A stretch of DNA of 64,000 bases from Heyndrickxia sporothermodurans (GTDB taxonomy: Bacteria; Bacillota; Bacilli; Bacillales; Bacillaceae_C): contig CP066701.1 in assembly GCA_016756695.1 (NCBI GenBank), positions 676,001-740,000 of the forward strand, in the 5' to 3' direction. The notes under the pieces are model-generated. The model was not told the origin of the DNA. It worked only from the letters and a program-made list of their open reading frames with translations, and searched no databases. The translations under genes and the position numbers were made by a program. Below, piece by piece: positions 9,801 to 18,714 of this stretch. Position 1 is the first letter of the stretch. Every line of letters starts with the position of its first letter.

Positions 9801-9817
9801 TGTAATATTGTTGTAAC
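9801..9817 (+). promoter_or_regulatory. WalR box
   Basis: TGTAATATTGTTGTAAC fits the WalR consensus TGTWAH-N5-TGTWAH exactly (two half sites 11 bp apart). It lies 90 bp before the start of a cell-wall hydrolase gene, a classic target of the essential WalRK system. Confidence 0.8.
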
Positions 9818-9907
9818 ATTTGTTTAAACCAACTGTAAAAAAATTTTCGACAAGTTTCTGTTATATTTAAATTACTAGAAAACTTTGAATATGAGGTGGC
9901 CCTTTTA

Positions 9908-10348
9908 ATGAAACGTATCGCATCCCTATTAGCAGCAATGATTATCGGAATTACACTTTTTCTACCAGTTCAATCTAGTGCAGCCTATTCTGCAAAAAAT
10001 GTAATAAAAGAAGCGAAAAAACATATAGGAACACCATATAAATGGGGCGGCGTTACACCAAAAGGGTTCGACTGTTCAGGATTTGTCTACTATTCTTTTA
10101 AAAAGAACGGGAAGAAACTACCACATTCATCTTCGGCTATGTACAAAAAGGGATCAAAAGTTAAGAAGTCTAAATTAAAACCCGGTGATTTAATATTTTT
10201 CAAAACAAATGGGCGCAGCATTTCCCATGTAGCGATTTATATCGGTAAGAACAAAGTCATCCATTCGGTGTCAAAAGGAGTTAAAATTGACAACCTTAAA
10301 TCATATTATTGGAAAACAAGATATGTTGGAGCAAAGAGATTAAAATAA
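9908..10348 (+). CDS. Secreted NlpC/P60 peptidoglycan endopeptidase
   Basis: Cell-wall hydrolase of 146 aa cutting peptide stems of peptidoglycan. A signal peptide (MKRIASLLAAMIIGITLFLPVQSSAA) precedes a minimal NlpC/P60 domain with catalytic Cys56 (FDCSGF), His107 (SHVAIYIG) and His119 (VIHSV). It has no LysM or SH3 wall-binding domain. The start is ATG 9908 with GAGGTGG 8 nt upstream; the GTG at 9896 is part of that ribosome site. A perfect WalR box upstream fits growth-linked autolysin control. The native terminator region is now occupied by an IS1182 insertion 15 bp after the stop. Confidence 0.92.
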   Translation: MKRIASLLAAMIIGITLFLPVQSSAAYSAKNVIKEAKKHIGTPYKWGGVTPKGFDCSGFVYYSFKKNGKKLPHSSSAMYKKGSKVKKSKLKPGDLIFFKTNGRSISHVAIYIGKNKVIHSVSKGVKIDNLKSYYWKTRYVGAKRLK

Positions 10349-10394
10349 AAATTTGTAATAAAGAGGCTGGGACAAAACCCACCTCTGAGATGAA

Positions 10395-10437
10395 AAAGCC
10401 GGTGAATTTTTACGACGAGTAAAATTTCACCGGCTTT
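10395..10437 (+). terminator. Hairpin at the left end of IS1182
   Basis: A 12-bp stem AAAGCCGGTGAA/TTCACCGGCTTT followed by GATTATTTTTTG. It would stop transcription entering the element. A second fold (AAGGATC at 10,461 with GATCCTT at 10,512) can pair over the transposase ribosome site. Confidence 0.65.
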
Positions 10438-10519
10438 GATTATTTTTTGAATAAAAATAAGGATCACTTCTGATAAAATAAAGTTACCACACCAAATAAA
10501 ATCAGAAAGAAGGATCCTT

Positions 10520-12094
10520 ATGTTTAAAAATTATACCATGAATCAATTAGTTTTGCCTTTAGATTTAGAAGTAAAGTTACAAAAAAATGATATTGCCTTC
10601 CATGTTCATCATTTAGTTGAAAGTATCCCTCATGAAGCGTTCGAATCATTTCAGAGAAATGATGGCTGTCCTGCCTACCATCCACGCATGATGCTTAAAA
10701 TTATCTTATGTGCCTACACGCAATCTGTTTTTTCAGGGCGAAAAATTGAAGCCCTATTAAAAGACAGTATCCGTATGATGTGGCTAGCTCAAGGGCATGA
10801 ACCAAGCTACCGAACAATCAACCGATTCCGTGTTCAACCAGAAGTGAAAAATTTAATTCGCCAATGTTTCGTCCAATTCCGTTGCCAATTAATTGAAGAA
10901 AAACTGATCGATCAAGAAGCAATTTTTATCGATGGTACAAAGATTGAAGCGAATGCAAATAAATTTACGTTTGTCTGGAAGAAATCGATTGAGAAGTATC
11001 ATCAAAGTTTAATTGAAAAGTCAAACCAGCTATATGATGAGCTTCTTGAGAATGAAATCATACCTGAAATCGAACGTGAAAGCGATGAACAGTTATCATT
11101 GGAAGAGCTCGCTCAATTGGTTCAAAAAGTGGATGATGTCGTAAACGAGTATGATAAACAAATTGAAGCATCATCGGATGTTCCAGAACGAAAAGCTTTA
11201 AGAAATGAACGCAAATATCCGAAAAAAGTGCGTAAACAGTTGATTGATTTTATCGTACGAAAACAGAAATACCAACGAGACCTTGAAATCTTTGGTACAC
11301 GTAATAGCTATTCTAAAACAGATCCAGATGCGACATTTATGCGAATGAAAGATGATTATATGAAAAATGGACAATTGAAGGCTGGTTATAATACACAAAT
11401 CGCAACGGAAGGTCAATATGCGCTTGCCTATGGATTATTCTCAAACCCAACAGACACACGTACGTTAATTCCCTTTCTAGATGAGATTGAGCAGGATTAT
11501 TTCGAGTTACCGGAACACATCGTCACAGATGCAAGTTATGGTAGTGAAGAAAATTATAATGATATCCTTTTGAACAGAAAACGTGAAGCACTTATTCCTT
11601 ATACGCTGTATATGAAGGAAAAAAAGAAAACCTACAAACAAAACCTATTCAATCCAGACAACTGGCCGTACGATGAAGAAACAGATACCTATACATGTCC
11701 AAACCAGAAACATCTTACATTTCACGATTATTCTGTCCGTACTGATCGTACAGGATTCCAACGGAAGTTTAAAATCTACGAGTGCGAAGACTGTTCGGAC
11801 TGCCCATTCCGTTCCTCCTGTACCAAAGCAAAAGAAGGCAACAATCGAAAACGAATGGTGAATGAAACATGGGAACAACAAAAAGAATATGTAAGAACGA
11901 AGCTTTCAGAAGAGAGAACGGGTGCGATCTATCGAAAACGCAAAATCGATGTGGAACCAGTTTTTGGATTCTTGAAGGCTAATTTGCGTTTCACACGATT
12001 TTCCGTACGAGGAAAATCGAAGGTAGAAAATGAAATGGGCTTTGCATTAATGGCAGTGAATTTAAGAAAATACACTGCCCAACAACTAAGGTAA
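10520..12094 (+). CDS. IS1182-family transposase
   Basis: Intact 524-aa DDE transposase. It has the N-terminal DUF772-type region (RMMLKIILCAYTQSVFSGRKIEALLKDS, seen around 50-80), the first catalytic aspartate in AIFIDGTKIEANANK, a central aspartate in HIVTDASYGSEENY, and a C-terminal cysteine cluster (YECEDCSDCPFRSSC) before the glutamate region. AAGAAGGA precedes the ATG, but this site can be hidden in the GATCCTT fold. No frameshift is seen, so the element could be active. Confidence 0.93.
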   Translation: MFKNYTMNQLVLPLDLEVKLQKNDIAFHVHHLVESIPHEAFESFQRNDGCPAYHPRMMLKIILCAYTQSVFSGRKIEALLKDSIRMMWLAQGHEPSYRTINRFRVQPEVKNLIRQCFVQFRCQLIEEKLIDQEAIFIDGTKIEANANKFTFVWKKSIEKYHQSLIEKSNQLYDELLENEIIPEIERESDEQLSLEELAQLVQKVDDVVNEYDKQIEASSDVPERKALRNERKYPKKVRKQLIDFIVRKQKYQRDLEIFGTRNSYSKTDPDATFMRMKDDYMKNGQLKAGYNTQIATEGQYALAYGLFSNPTDTRTLIPFLDEIEQDYFELPEHIVTDASYGSEENYNDILLNRKREALIPYTLYMKEKKKTYKQNLFNPDNWPYDEETDTYTCPNQKHLTFHDYSVRTDRTGFQRKFKIYECEDCSDCPFRSSCTKAKEGNNRKRMVNETWEQQKEYVRTKLSEERTGAIYRKRKIDVEPVFGFLKANLRFTRFSVRGKSKVENEMGFALMAVNLRKYTAQQLR

Positions 12095-12121
12095 TAGAAG
12101 AATTTACAGGTAAAAATAGAG

Positions 12122-12158
12122 AAAGGTGAATTTGAGCACACTCAAATTCACCTTTTTC
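12122..12158 (+). terminator. Terminator of the IS1182 transposase
   Basis: Fifteen-bp perfect stem AAAGGTGAATTTGAG/CTCAAATTCACCTTT with a 4-nt loop, followed by TT. It is very stable. Confidence 0.8.
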
Positions 12159-12243
12159 ACTATTTGAAGCTAGTTATGTCCCAGCCTCTTTATTTTTTTC
12201 TTCTCTTTATAAAGACGTCTGTCTACCATGTAAAGTTTCAATT

Positions 12244-14097
12244 TCACTCGATTATTTGGGCTAACTTTTCGTATATCTCCTCCCTCATACTTTCGAGACT
12301 CCTTTGTTTAGCAGTTAATTCCTGAAGATGATCCAACTTTGTCGTTGACTTTATTTGTGTTGTGATCCCTTCAAGCTGTAATTCGATTGTTTCTATTTTT
12401 CCTTCTAGCTCTTCCACTGAAACGTTCTCTTCCTTTTTCTTTGATGCTTTTTCAGCTTTTACTGGAAGCACTCTTTTTTGTCGCAATCCACTCATTTTCT
12501 CCTTCGCCCAGCTATAATCACCATTAAACAAATGAACAGCTCCATCTTCTATCCAATATATTTTTTTAAATAAACGATTAATGAAATAACGGTCATGGGT
12601 TACGGCTAAAATCGTTCCGTTAAATTCGTCGAGGGCTTCCTCCAGTACTTCTCTCGAATCAATATCTAAATGGTTCGTCGGCTCATCAAGAATAAGGAAG
12701 TTGATATCTTGATACATAAGCTGTGCCAATCGTAATCTCATCCTTTCACCGCCACTTAATTGATTTACCTTTCGAAAAACGGAATGACCGTAAAACAGAA
12801 ATTTAGCTAAAATATGCCTTGCCTCACCTTCTGTTACACTTATCTCATTTCGAAACGTATCAATAACAGAAGTATCAGTTGTTTGATTAAAGGCTTGCTG
12901 TGATAAGTAGCCAATTTTTAAATTACTGCCAAGAGCAACCTCTCCCGTATCGGGTGAAATTTGTCCGAGCATTATTTTCAATAAAGTTGATTTTCCTGTT
13001 CCGTTTTCACCTATAATGGCAACTCGATCAAGGTATTGGATATGCATATTTACGTGTTGAAATAGGGGTTTATCGGAAAAAGATTTTGAAACTTCAACTA
13101 GTTTTACAACATCTTTCCCACTTCGATGGACCGCTTCAAAATCAACATTTATTTTTTTTCTTTCGAGAATGGGACGATTGATTTTTTCCATCCGCTCTAA
13201 TGCTCGTTCCATATTGCGGGCTCGTTTATGCAATCCTTCATTTGGCGGATTTGCTCGATTGGCCCACTCCCTTAACCGTTTGATTGCCTCCATCATTTTT
13301 TTAATTTTTTTCTGTTGTTCTTGATAAGCATGGAATTCCTGTAATAACCGTTCTTCTTTTTCTTTGACAAATCCCGAGAAATTCGTTTTGTAAAGGTGAA
13401 CTTCCCCATCTTCTAAGTCAACAATTCTATTTACAATTTCATCTAAAAAATATCGATCATGGGATATGACAACGACGGTGCCTGGATAGTCTTTTAAATA
13501 GTCTCCCAGCCACTCAATTGCTTGTAAATCCAGATGGTTCGTCGGCTCATCAAGCAGAAGTAAATTAGGATTTTTCAATAATATTTTTCCAAGTCCCACT
13601 TTTGTCTTTTCTCCTCCACTTAAATCGGAAAACTTTTGCGGGAGTAATGATGTGATTTGTAATCCATTTGCAACTCGCTCCAAGTTCACCTCCATTTCGT
13701 AGCCGCCTTCTCGAATAAATTGGTCTTGGAGATCCCCATATTTCTGTATGTCAGCGTCCCTGCTTTCTTGCGCCATTTTTTCTTCAAGGCTTTTCATTTT
13801 CATTTCTATTTCTACTAATGATTGAAAACTTGTTTTTAATACTTCTTTAACTGTTTGGTCATGTTGACTCTCGGGTATTTGTGATAAGTAGCCAATTTCA
13901 TATCCTTTTTTCCAATGAATTTGCCCTTCATCTGCTGTTTCGATGGCTGATAAAAGTTTCATCAATGTTGTTTTTCCACAGCCATTGCGGCCGACTAATC
14001 CGACTCGATCTTTTTCCTTGATTTCGAAACTTATATCTTCAAAAATGACATTTCCGCCATAGGATTTACTAATTTTGTTTACACTGCAAATAATCAT
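12244..14097 (-). CDS. ABC-F family ATPase (possible ribosome-protection protein)
   Basis: Soluble twin ATPase of 617 aa with no membrane domain. The first nucleotide-binding domain has Walker A GRNGCGKTT (about 36-44), signature LSGGEKTK and LLLDEPTNHLD. A charged linker (about 235-320) would reach into the ribosome. The second domain has GENGTGKST, LSGGERM and LDEPTNHLD. A C-terminal coiled coil (about 545-617) ends the protein. ABC-F proteins act on the ribosome, relieving stalling or antibiotic binding. It does not match YdiF, YfmR, YfmM, YkpA or VmlR closely enough to name. Tandem terminators in the 5' leader suggest attenuation. Confidence 0.9.
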   Translation of the reverse strand: MIICSVNKISKSYGGNVIFEDISFEIKEKDRVGLVGRNGCGKTTLMKLLSAIETADEGQIHWKKGYEIGYLSQIPESQHDQTVKEVLKTSFQSLVEIEMKMKSLEEKMAQESRDADIQKYGDLQDQFIREGGYEMEVNLERVANGLQITSLLPQKFSDLSGGEKTKVGLGKILLKNPNLLLLDEPTNHLDLQAIEWLGDYLKDYPGTVVVISHDRYFLDEIVNRIVDLEDGEVHLYKTNFSGFVKEKEERLLQEFHAYQEQQKKIKKMMEAIKRLREWANRANPPNEGLHKRARNMERALERMEKINRPILERKKINVDFEAVHRSGKDVVKLVEVSKSFSDKPLFQHVNMHIQYLDRVAIIGENGTGKSTLLKIMLGQISPDTGEVALGSNLKIGYLSQQAFNQTTDTSVIDTFRNEISVTEGEARHILAKFLFYGHSVFRKVNQLSGGERMRLRLAQLMYQDINFLILDEPTNHLDIDSREVLEEALDEFNGTILAVTHDRYFINRLFKKIYWIEDGAVHLFNGDYSWAKEKMSGLRQKRVLPVKAEKASKKKEENVSVEELEGKIETIELQLEGITTQIKSTTKLDHLQELTAKQRSLESMREEIYEKLAQIIE

Positions 14098-14224
14098 TTG
14101 TCATCATCCTTTTTGTTAGTTGTTTTTGTGGATAAACCGTGACCGTTCCTTTCCGCTCCAATCCGCTCTGCGTTATCAAAATTATTTAAAGCAAAACCAC
14201 AAATTCTCAGAAAAGAGCATTTCG

Positions 14225-14256
14225 TAAAAAAAGCCACAGGAAAGAGATCCCGTGGC
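14225..14256 (-). terminator. Terminator-like hairpin in the ABC-F leader (proximal)
   Basis: GCCACGGGA/TCCTGTGGC stem with a TTTTTTT tract on the minus strand, about 130 nt before the ABC-F start. It could end the upstream RAxF-45 transcript or act as an attenuator. Confidence 0.7.
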
Positions 14257-14286
14257 TAATAAGTTATAAATTAATTTGGTTAAAAA

Positions 14287-14311
14287 AAATAGAGAGAGCA
14301 AGAGCCCTCTC
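14287..14311 (-). terminator. Terminator-like hairpin (distal)
   Basis: GAGAGGGC-TCTT-GCTCTCTC followed by TATTTTTTTT on the minus strand. It lies between the RAxF-45 gene and the proximal hairpin. Confidence 0.7.
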
Positions 14312-14354
14312 CTAAACCGAACCGAATTTAAGTTATAGTGGGTATAGAGATTTC

Positions 14355-14486
14355 TCACCGTTTTTTCCATATAAAGTTGCTAAAAATGGGCAGACTGATC
14401 CCGTTAGCAGCTTGAACATGAAAAATCGCACGGCAAATATACATATAATCCAATAATTGCCCGCGAACAAAAACGGTGTTACTCAT
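14355..14486 (-). CDS. RAxF-45 family small protein
   Basis: A 43-codon frame with a strong AAGGAGGTGG ribosome site. The product begins MSNTVFVRGQLLDYMYICRA and contains CRAIFH, fitting the RAxF motif that defines the roughly 45-aa RAxF-45 family found in bacilli. The function is unknown. It is followed by two terminator-like hairpins and then the ABC-F gene on the same strand, and preceded by the ECF sigma operon. Family identity rests on motif and length. Confidence 0.7.
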   Translation of the reverse strand: MSNTVFVRGQLLDYMYICRAIFHVQAANGISLPIFSNFIWKKR

Positions 14487-14561
14487 CTCTTCCCCACCTC
14501 CTTAATCAATAGTTACCCTTATTTTAAAATTTTTCAAAATTATTTGCAAGTCCTTTTCATA

Positions 14562-14720
14562 TTAAAAATAATCCCAAAAATGCTTCACTAGACGAAACAA
14601 TATTCGAAATGGCCAGAAAAACAGCTCAGGTATCCAAAACAAAAGATCCAAAATGAAATCCCAAAAGGTATATCGTTCATTCTTTTGTTTCTTAATCGAT
14701 TTCCTGCTCTGTTTTTTCAT
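14562..14720 (-). CDS. Small basic, aromatic membrane-type protein downstream of the sigma factor
   Basis: A 52-aa frame starting 35 bp after the sigma-factor stop, with GGGGAGGA before its ATG. The first 15 residues are strongly basic (MKKQSRKSIKKQKNERY). The rest is dominated by Trp, Phe, Leu and Ile (WDFILDLLFWIPELFFWPFR), suggesting a membrane-embedded or membrane-lying helix pair. Co-transcription with an ECF sigma gene suggests an accessory or anti-sigma role, but no known anti-sigma domain is visible and this is inference. Confidence 0.65.
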   Translation of the reverse strand: MKKQSRKSIKKQKNERYTFWDFILDLLFWIPELFFWPFRILFRLVKHFWDYF

Positions 14721-14755
14721 TTGATAAATCCTCCCCTTGCACCCTTTTTAACCTT

Positions 14756-15289
14756 TTAATAAATTCCAACAACTTTTCTACGTAACCGTTCTTTCCCTCT
14801 TTTTAAATGGGTTTTTACCGTTGATAAAGGCAACGCTGTTTTCGTCGAAATATCTTTCATACTATAATCATGGAAATAATATAACATTAAAGATTGCTGA
14901 TATTTATTTGGAAGTTCGTCAATTTTTTTCATTAGCTCTTCCTGTAAACTTTTTTCCATTACCGTTTTTTCAGTTTCATCCTGCATGACGATTTGTTCAA
15001 TAGACTCTTGTTTCCCCTCTATTAACCGTTGTTGCACTTTTTGTTTTTTCCATTCATCTTTACATTTATTTGATGCGATTTTGAATAACCAGTTTTTAAA
15101 TGAAGATCGATACTCGAAGGAATCATAGCTGATAAAAGCGGATAATAATGTTTCCTGATAGATATCCTCTGCTACCTCCCATTTTTTCATCATCGAATAT
15201 ATATAATTAAGTAATGCTTTACCGTGTGTTTTTATGAATGATTCTATATCTGCAGTTTTCTGTTGTTCTTTCGTCATCATTATTTCCAT
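14756..15289 (-). CDS. ECF-type RNA polymerase sigma factor
   Basis: A 177-aa alternative sigma factor. Region 2 spans about 25-90 (AEDIYQETLLSAFISYDSFEYRSSFKNWLFKIASN, read in part) and region 4 about 120-172, with the DNA-binding helix around STKTALPLSTVKTHLKRG. It lacks regions 1 and 3, as ECF members do. AGGGAGAG precedes ATG by 9 nt. The next gene is a 52-aa hydrophobic protein rather than a recognisable RsiW-type anti-sigma. The stimulus is unknown. A divergent cell-wall-type hydrolase gene lies 0.4 kb away and could be a target. Confidence 0.9.
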   Translation of the reverse strand: MEIMMTKEQQKTADIESFIKTHGKALLNYIYSMMKKWEVAEDIYQETLLSAFISYDSFEYRSSFKNWLFKIASNKCKDEWKKQKVQQRLIEGKQESIEQIVMQDETEKTVMEKSLQEELMKKIDELPNKYQQSLMLYYFHDYSMKDISTKTALPLSTVKTHLKRGKERLRRKVVGIY

Positions 15290-15630
15290 TTTACAATACT
15301 CTCCCTAAATATTTTCTAATCTTTTCCTCATTATAAAGATCCTTTTTTAAAATAGAAGAAACAGTTTCTTAATTTTTACTTAAGATTGTCTTTAAAAAGA
15401 TTTAAAAACGAGTGTTCAACTAAAAATGAACGAATATTAACAATAATGTCACTATCTTTTTAGTAATTATGTTACTCTTTTTTTAATGGCATTTAAAAAT
15501 GAAATACTACGTAAAATCATACATCTTAACCGACAAAATAAACTCCGTCTTAAGTCTTAAAGCCAATTACAACTGTGGTTCGTATGTCAATTGTTCAAGA
15601 TTAGATAAGATACAAACAAAGGGGAAAAAA

Positions 15631-15714
15631 ATGAACTTTATTCAAAATAAAACACACGCTTCCCTTCCTAAATTATTATTTCCTTTGGGAGGACAATCCT
15701 GTGAATCAACGTAA
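15631..15714 (+). CDS. Possible 27-aa leader peptide
   Basis: ATG with AAAGGGG 6 nt upstream opens a 27-codon frame (starting MNFIQNKTHASLPKLL). Its end overlaps the start of the next gene by 14 nt, and it carries that gene's ribosome site inside it. Such an arrangement would couple translation of the hydrolase gene to that of the leader. There is no independent evidence of expression. Confidence 0.35.
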   Translation: MNFIQNKTHASLPKLLFPLGGQSCEST

Positions 15715-16264
15715 AATCTATTTACTGCTTACCGATACGGGTACAATGTTTACCCGAATGATTAAACTTTTTACTCAGGAGCCTTTAAATCACGCTTCAT
15801 TAGCTTTAGATGATCAACTCTTTGAGGTATATAGCTTTGGCAGGAAAAAAATACGGAATCCTTTCATCGGGGGTTTTGTAAAAGAAAATATCCGATCAGA
15901 ACTATTTAAACAAGCCAATTGCGCAATATACTGTTGTACCGTAACAGATGAACAATATAAAAAAATGCGCAGAAAAATACGGAAAATGGAAATGAATAAA
16001 CAAAAGTATAAATACAATCTTATCGGTCTAATCGGCGTTCTATTTAAAATAGAAATCGAACGGAAAAATGCTTATTTTTGCTCCCAATTTGTTGCATCTG
16101 TTTTAACAGAGACAGGTGTTGTTATAATGAACAAGCCAATAGCTTTTGTAAAACCAAATGACTTAAAAGAATTTCCAACATTTGAATTAGTATATGAAGG
16201 AAAACTAGATTTCTATTGTTTTCCTGAAGAGATCACTCAACCGCTAATGATGAAATCGATATAG
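15701..16264 (+). CDS. YiiX-type permuted papain-like (NlpC/P60-superfamily) hydrolase
   Basis: The 187-aa protein begins at GTG 15701 with GGGAGGA 7 nt upstream. The order of motifs, a histidine early (EPLNHASLALDD) and the cysteine late (NAYFCSQFVASVL), is that of circularly permuted NlpC/P60 enzymes of the YiiX/YaeF type, which act as amidases or thiol hydrolases. There is no signal peptide, so it is probably cytoplasmic. The substrate is unknown. A short overlapping upstream frame may control its translation. A terminator follows. Confidence 0.7.
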   Translation: MNQRKIYLLLTDTGTMFTRMIKLFTQEPLNHASLALDDQLFEVYSFGRKKIRNPFIGGFVKENIRSELFKQANCAIYCCTVTDEQYKKMRRKIRKMEMNKQKYKYNLIGLIGVLFKIEIERKNAYFCSQFVASVLTETGVVIMNKPIAFVKPNDLKEFPTFELVYEGKLDFYCFPEEITQPLMMKSI

Positions 16265-16269
16265 CAATT

Positions 16270-16308
16270 AAATGGTGTTCCGTACTTTTTGTACCTTACA
16301 CCATTTTT
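16270..16308 (+). terminator. Terminator
   Basis: AAATGGTGT/ACACCATTT stem followed by TTTT, immediately after the hydrolase stop. Confidence 0.75.
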
Positions 16309-16409
16309 TTCTATCATTTTCAAAAAAATAATTCTTTCAATTTCATTGGTTAGTTCGATATAATTTTTATATGTGTGAAAAGAAAATATCTGAAAAAAGG
16401 TGTATATAG

Positions 16410-17966
16410 ATGAGTATTTTATCAGTGAAAAACCTTAGTCATGGTTTCGGTGACCGTGCAATTTTTAATGATGTATCCTTCCGACTGTTAAAAGGAGAAC
16501 ATATTGGACTAATCGGTGCCAATGGAGAAGGTAAATCAACATTTATGAATATTATTACCGGCCAACTGCAACCCGATGAAGGGAAAGTAGAATGGGCAAA
16601 GAAAGTGCGTATCGGCTATCTTGATCAGCATGCTGTGCTAAGAAAAGGAATGAGCATGCGTGACGCATTAAAAGGTGCCTTTCAATATTTATTTGATCTT
16701 GAAGCTGAAATGAATGGTCTTTATGAAAAAATGGGTGAGGCAACTCCCGAAGAGCTTGAAAAAATGCTCGAAGATGTCGGTACCATTCAAGATATTTTGA
16801 CCAATAATGATTTTTACATCATTGATGCGAAAGTAGAAGAAATTGCTCGTGGACTTGGTCTTGATGATGTTGGTCTAGATCGTGATGTCCAAGATCTAAG
16901 TGGCGGGCAACGAACAAAAGTATTGCTTGCAAAACTACTATTAGAAAAACCGGATATTTTACTACTGGACGAGCCGACTAACTATTTAGATGAGCAGCAT
17001 ATCGAATGGTTAAAACGTTATTTACAAGACTATGAAAATGCGTTTATCCTAATTTCTCATGATATTCCATTTTTAAATAGTGTCATCAATTTGATCTATC
17101 ATATGGAGAATCAAGAATTAAATCGCTATGTTGGCGACTATAATGATTTCCTGAAAGTATATGAAATGAAAAAGCAGCAACTAGAATCTGCCTATAAAAA
17201 ACAACAGCAAGAAATCTCTGAATTAAAGGATTTTGTTGCACGAAACAAAGCAAGAGTTTCGACACGTAATATGGCAATGTCACGTCAGAAAAAGCTAGAT
17301 AAGATGGATGTTATCGAACTAGCACAGGAGCGGCCAAAACCGGAGTTCCGTTTTAAAGAGGGACGTACGTCTGGAAAGGTTATTTTTGAAACGAGCGATT
17401 TAGTGATCGGATATGATGAGCCCCTTTCCAAGCCATTAAACTTGCGTATGGAACGCGGCCAGAAGATTGCGTTGGTCGGCGCAAATGGTATCGGAAAAAC
17501 GACGTTATTAAAAAGTATTTTAGGTGAAATTAATCCTTTATCGGGTTCAGTTCAACGCGGTGATTATTTGCTTACGGGGTATTTTGAACAAGAGGTCAAG
17601 CAATCCAATTATAATACATGTATTGAAGAAGTATGGCAGGAATTCCCTTCATTTACACAATACGAAGTGCGTGCCGCCCTTGCAAAATGCGGTTTGACGA
17701 CGAAACATATCGAAAGCAAAGTTGAAGTACTTAGTGGCGGAGAAAAAGCGAAAGTACGCTTATGTAAACTAATTAATAATGAAACAAATATATTGGTCCT
17801 TGATGAGCCTACCAACCATCTTGACGTTGATGCAAAAGACGAGCTAAAACGCGCCCTGCAAGCCTATAAAGGCAGCGTCCTCATCATCTGCCACGAACCG
17901 GAATTTTACGAAGATGTAGCAACAGAAGTTTGGAATTGCGAAAACTGGACGACAAAGGTGTTTTGA
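16410..17966 (+). CDS. yfmM: ABC-F ATPase, YfmM-like
   Basis: Twin-ATPase ABC-F protein of 518 aa with Walker A GANGEGKST (36-44) and GANGIGKTT, signature motifs LSGGQRTK and LSGGEKAK, and an interdomain linker around 245-305. Sequence and exact length match B. subtilis YfmM as recalled. ABC-F proteins bind the ribosomal E site and tune elongation or rescue. In B. subtilis yfmM is adjacent to the helicase gene yfmL. Here a YfmL homologue lies 3.7 kb downstream with an IS and an unknown locus in between, which supports the naming and shows the spacer is inserted DNA. Confidence 0.85.
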   Translation: MSILSVKNLSHGFGDRAIFNDVSFRLLKGEHIGLIGANGEGKSTFMNIITGQLQPDEGKVEWAKKVRIGYLDQHAVLRKGMSMRDALKGAFQYLFDLEAEMNGLYEKMGEATPEELEKMLEDVGTIQDILTNNDFYIIDAKVEEIARGLGLDDVGLDRDVQDLSGGQRTKVLLAKLLLEKPDILLLDEPTNYLDEQHIEWLKRYLQDYENAFILISHDIPFLNSVINLIYHMENQELNRYVGDYNDFLKVYEMKKQQLESAYKKQQQEISELKDFVARNKARVSTRNMAMSRQKKLDKMDVIELAQERPKPEFRFKEGRTSGKVIFETSDLVIGYDEPLSKPLNLRMERGQKIALVGANGIGKTTLLKSILGEINPLSGSVQRGDYLLTGYFEQEVKQSNYNTCIEEVWQEFPSFTQYEVRAALAKCGLTTKHIESKVEVLSGGEKAKVRLCKLINNETNILVLDEPTNHLDVDAKDELKRALQAYKGSVLIICHEPEFYEDVATEVWNCENWTTKVF

Positions 17967-18680
17967 TCTTTAACAACTAAAAAGTTTCAACACAACAAGA
18001 GGGACTTGGTGTAATGAGGTTGTCATTGCCTTTTTACTCCTTTCCCCTTTTCAATCCAATACCGCTTCAAGACTTTGACAACCCCTATACGTGGCTTTCT
18101 TTTTTTGCAAGAAATCCCCCTAAAAAATAGCTGATTAATATAAACACAATTTGGCTATATTCCCACGGATACAAGCCACAACTAGAAGAACAACCTCATT
18201 AATTGCTTCATGAAAAGACATAAGAATAATTCAATAAATAAAAATCTACTGGAACGACTAGAAATCCAAGGAAAAGGGCTTGATGAACGATTCGAAAATC
18301 TTACAAGAAACATTAAGAGAGACCTTATAAGTAAAAAGCAGCTTGCTGCTCCTTACACTTCCTTTGGTCCGGTACTGTTAACATACACCATATAAGGGCT
18401 TTCACGCATTTGAAAAAAAGTCACCTTAAAAAGAAGATATCATTAAAAACGCAAATACGAGTGTTATAAACCTACATTCCATAAAATCTTCTAAAAATTA
18501 ATCCACTAACAAATAATCAATTGCAGTCAAAAAACAAAAAAGATTCAAAATTAATCAAATAAAAATTATTTTTCACAAAATTGGAAGGACAAATTGCGTT
18601 TTTGTCGAATATATGTACTTTGAAAAAATAAATTCAAAAGGGGTATTGTAAAAAGTTCTATGAAAACTAAATAGTTGTTT
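17967..18680. other. Non-coding stretch with a 12-bp inverted repeat
   Basis: No convincing gene is visible. A perfect 12-bp inverted repeat, TAATGAGGTTGT (18012-18023) and ACAACCTCATTA (18190-18201), encloses about 165 bp and may mark a small decayed insertion. A 61-codon frame at 18,210 has no ribosome site. The rest is AT-rich sequence leading to the IS. Confidence 0.4.
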
Positions 18681-18714
18681 AGGTTACTTTCCATTTATTA
18701 GGTGGGGAGCTCCC

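Larger units (their letters stand above)
10363..12188 (+). mobile_element. IS1182-family insertion sequence
   Basis: The 1.83-kb element is bounded by terminal inverted repeats GAGGCTGGGACA (10363-10374) and TGTCCCAGCCTC (12177-12188). The flanks AATAAA and TTTATT extend the inverted symmetry and no direct target duplication is evident. This fits insertion into a palindromic or terminator-like target, as reported for some IS1182 relatives. It holds one intact transposase gene and looks functional. Confidence 0.9.

Noticed and set aside
14182-14370. 62-codon frame overlapping the RAxF-45 gene
   Set aside because: It runs through both terminator stems and lacks a ribosome site; the 43-codon frame in the other register has a strong one.
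18210-18395. 61-codon frame after yfmM
   Set aside because: No ribosome site before its ATG and no recognisable similarity; probably chance or a remnant.
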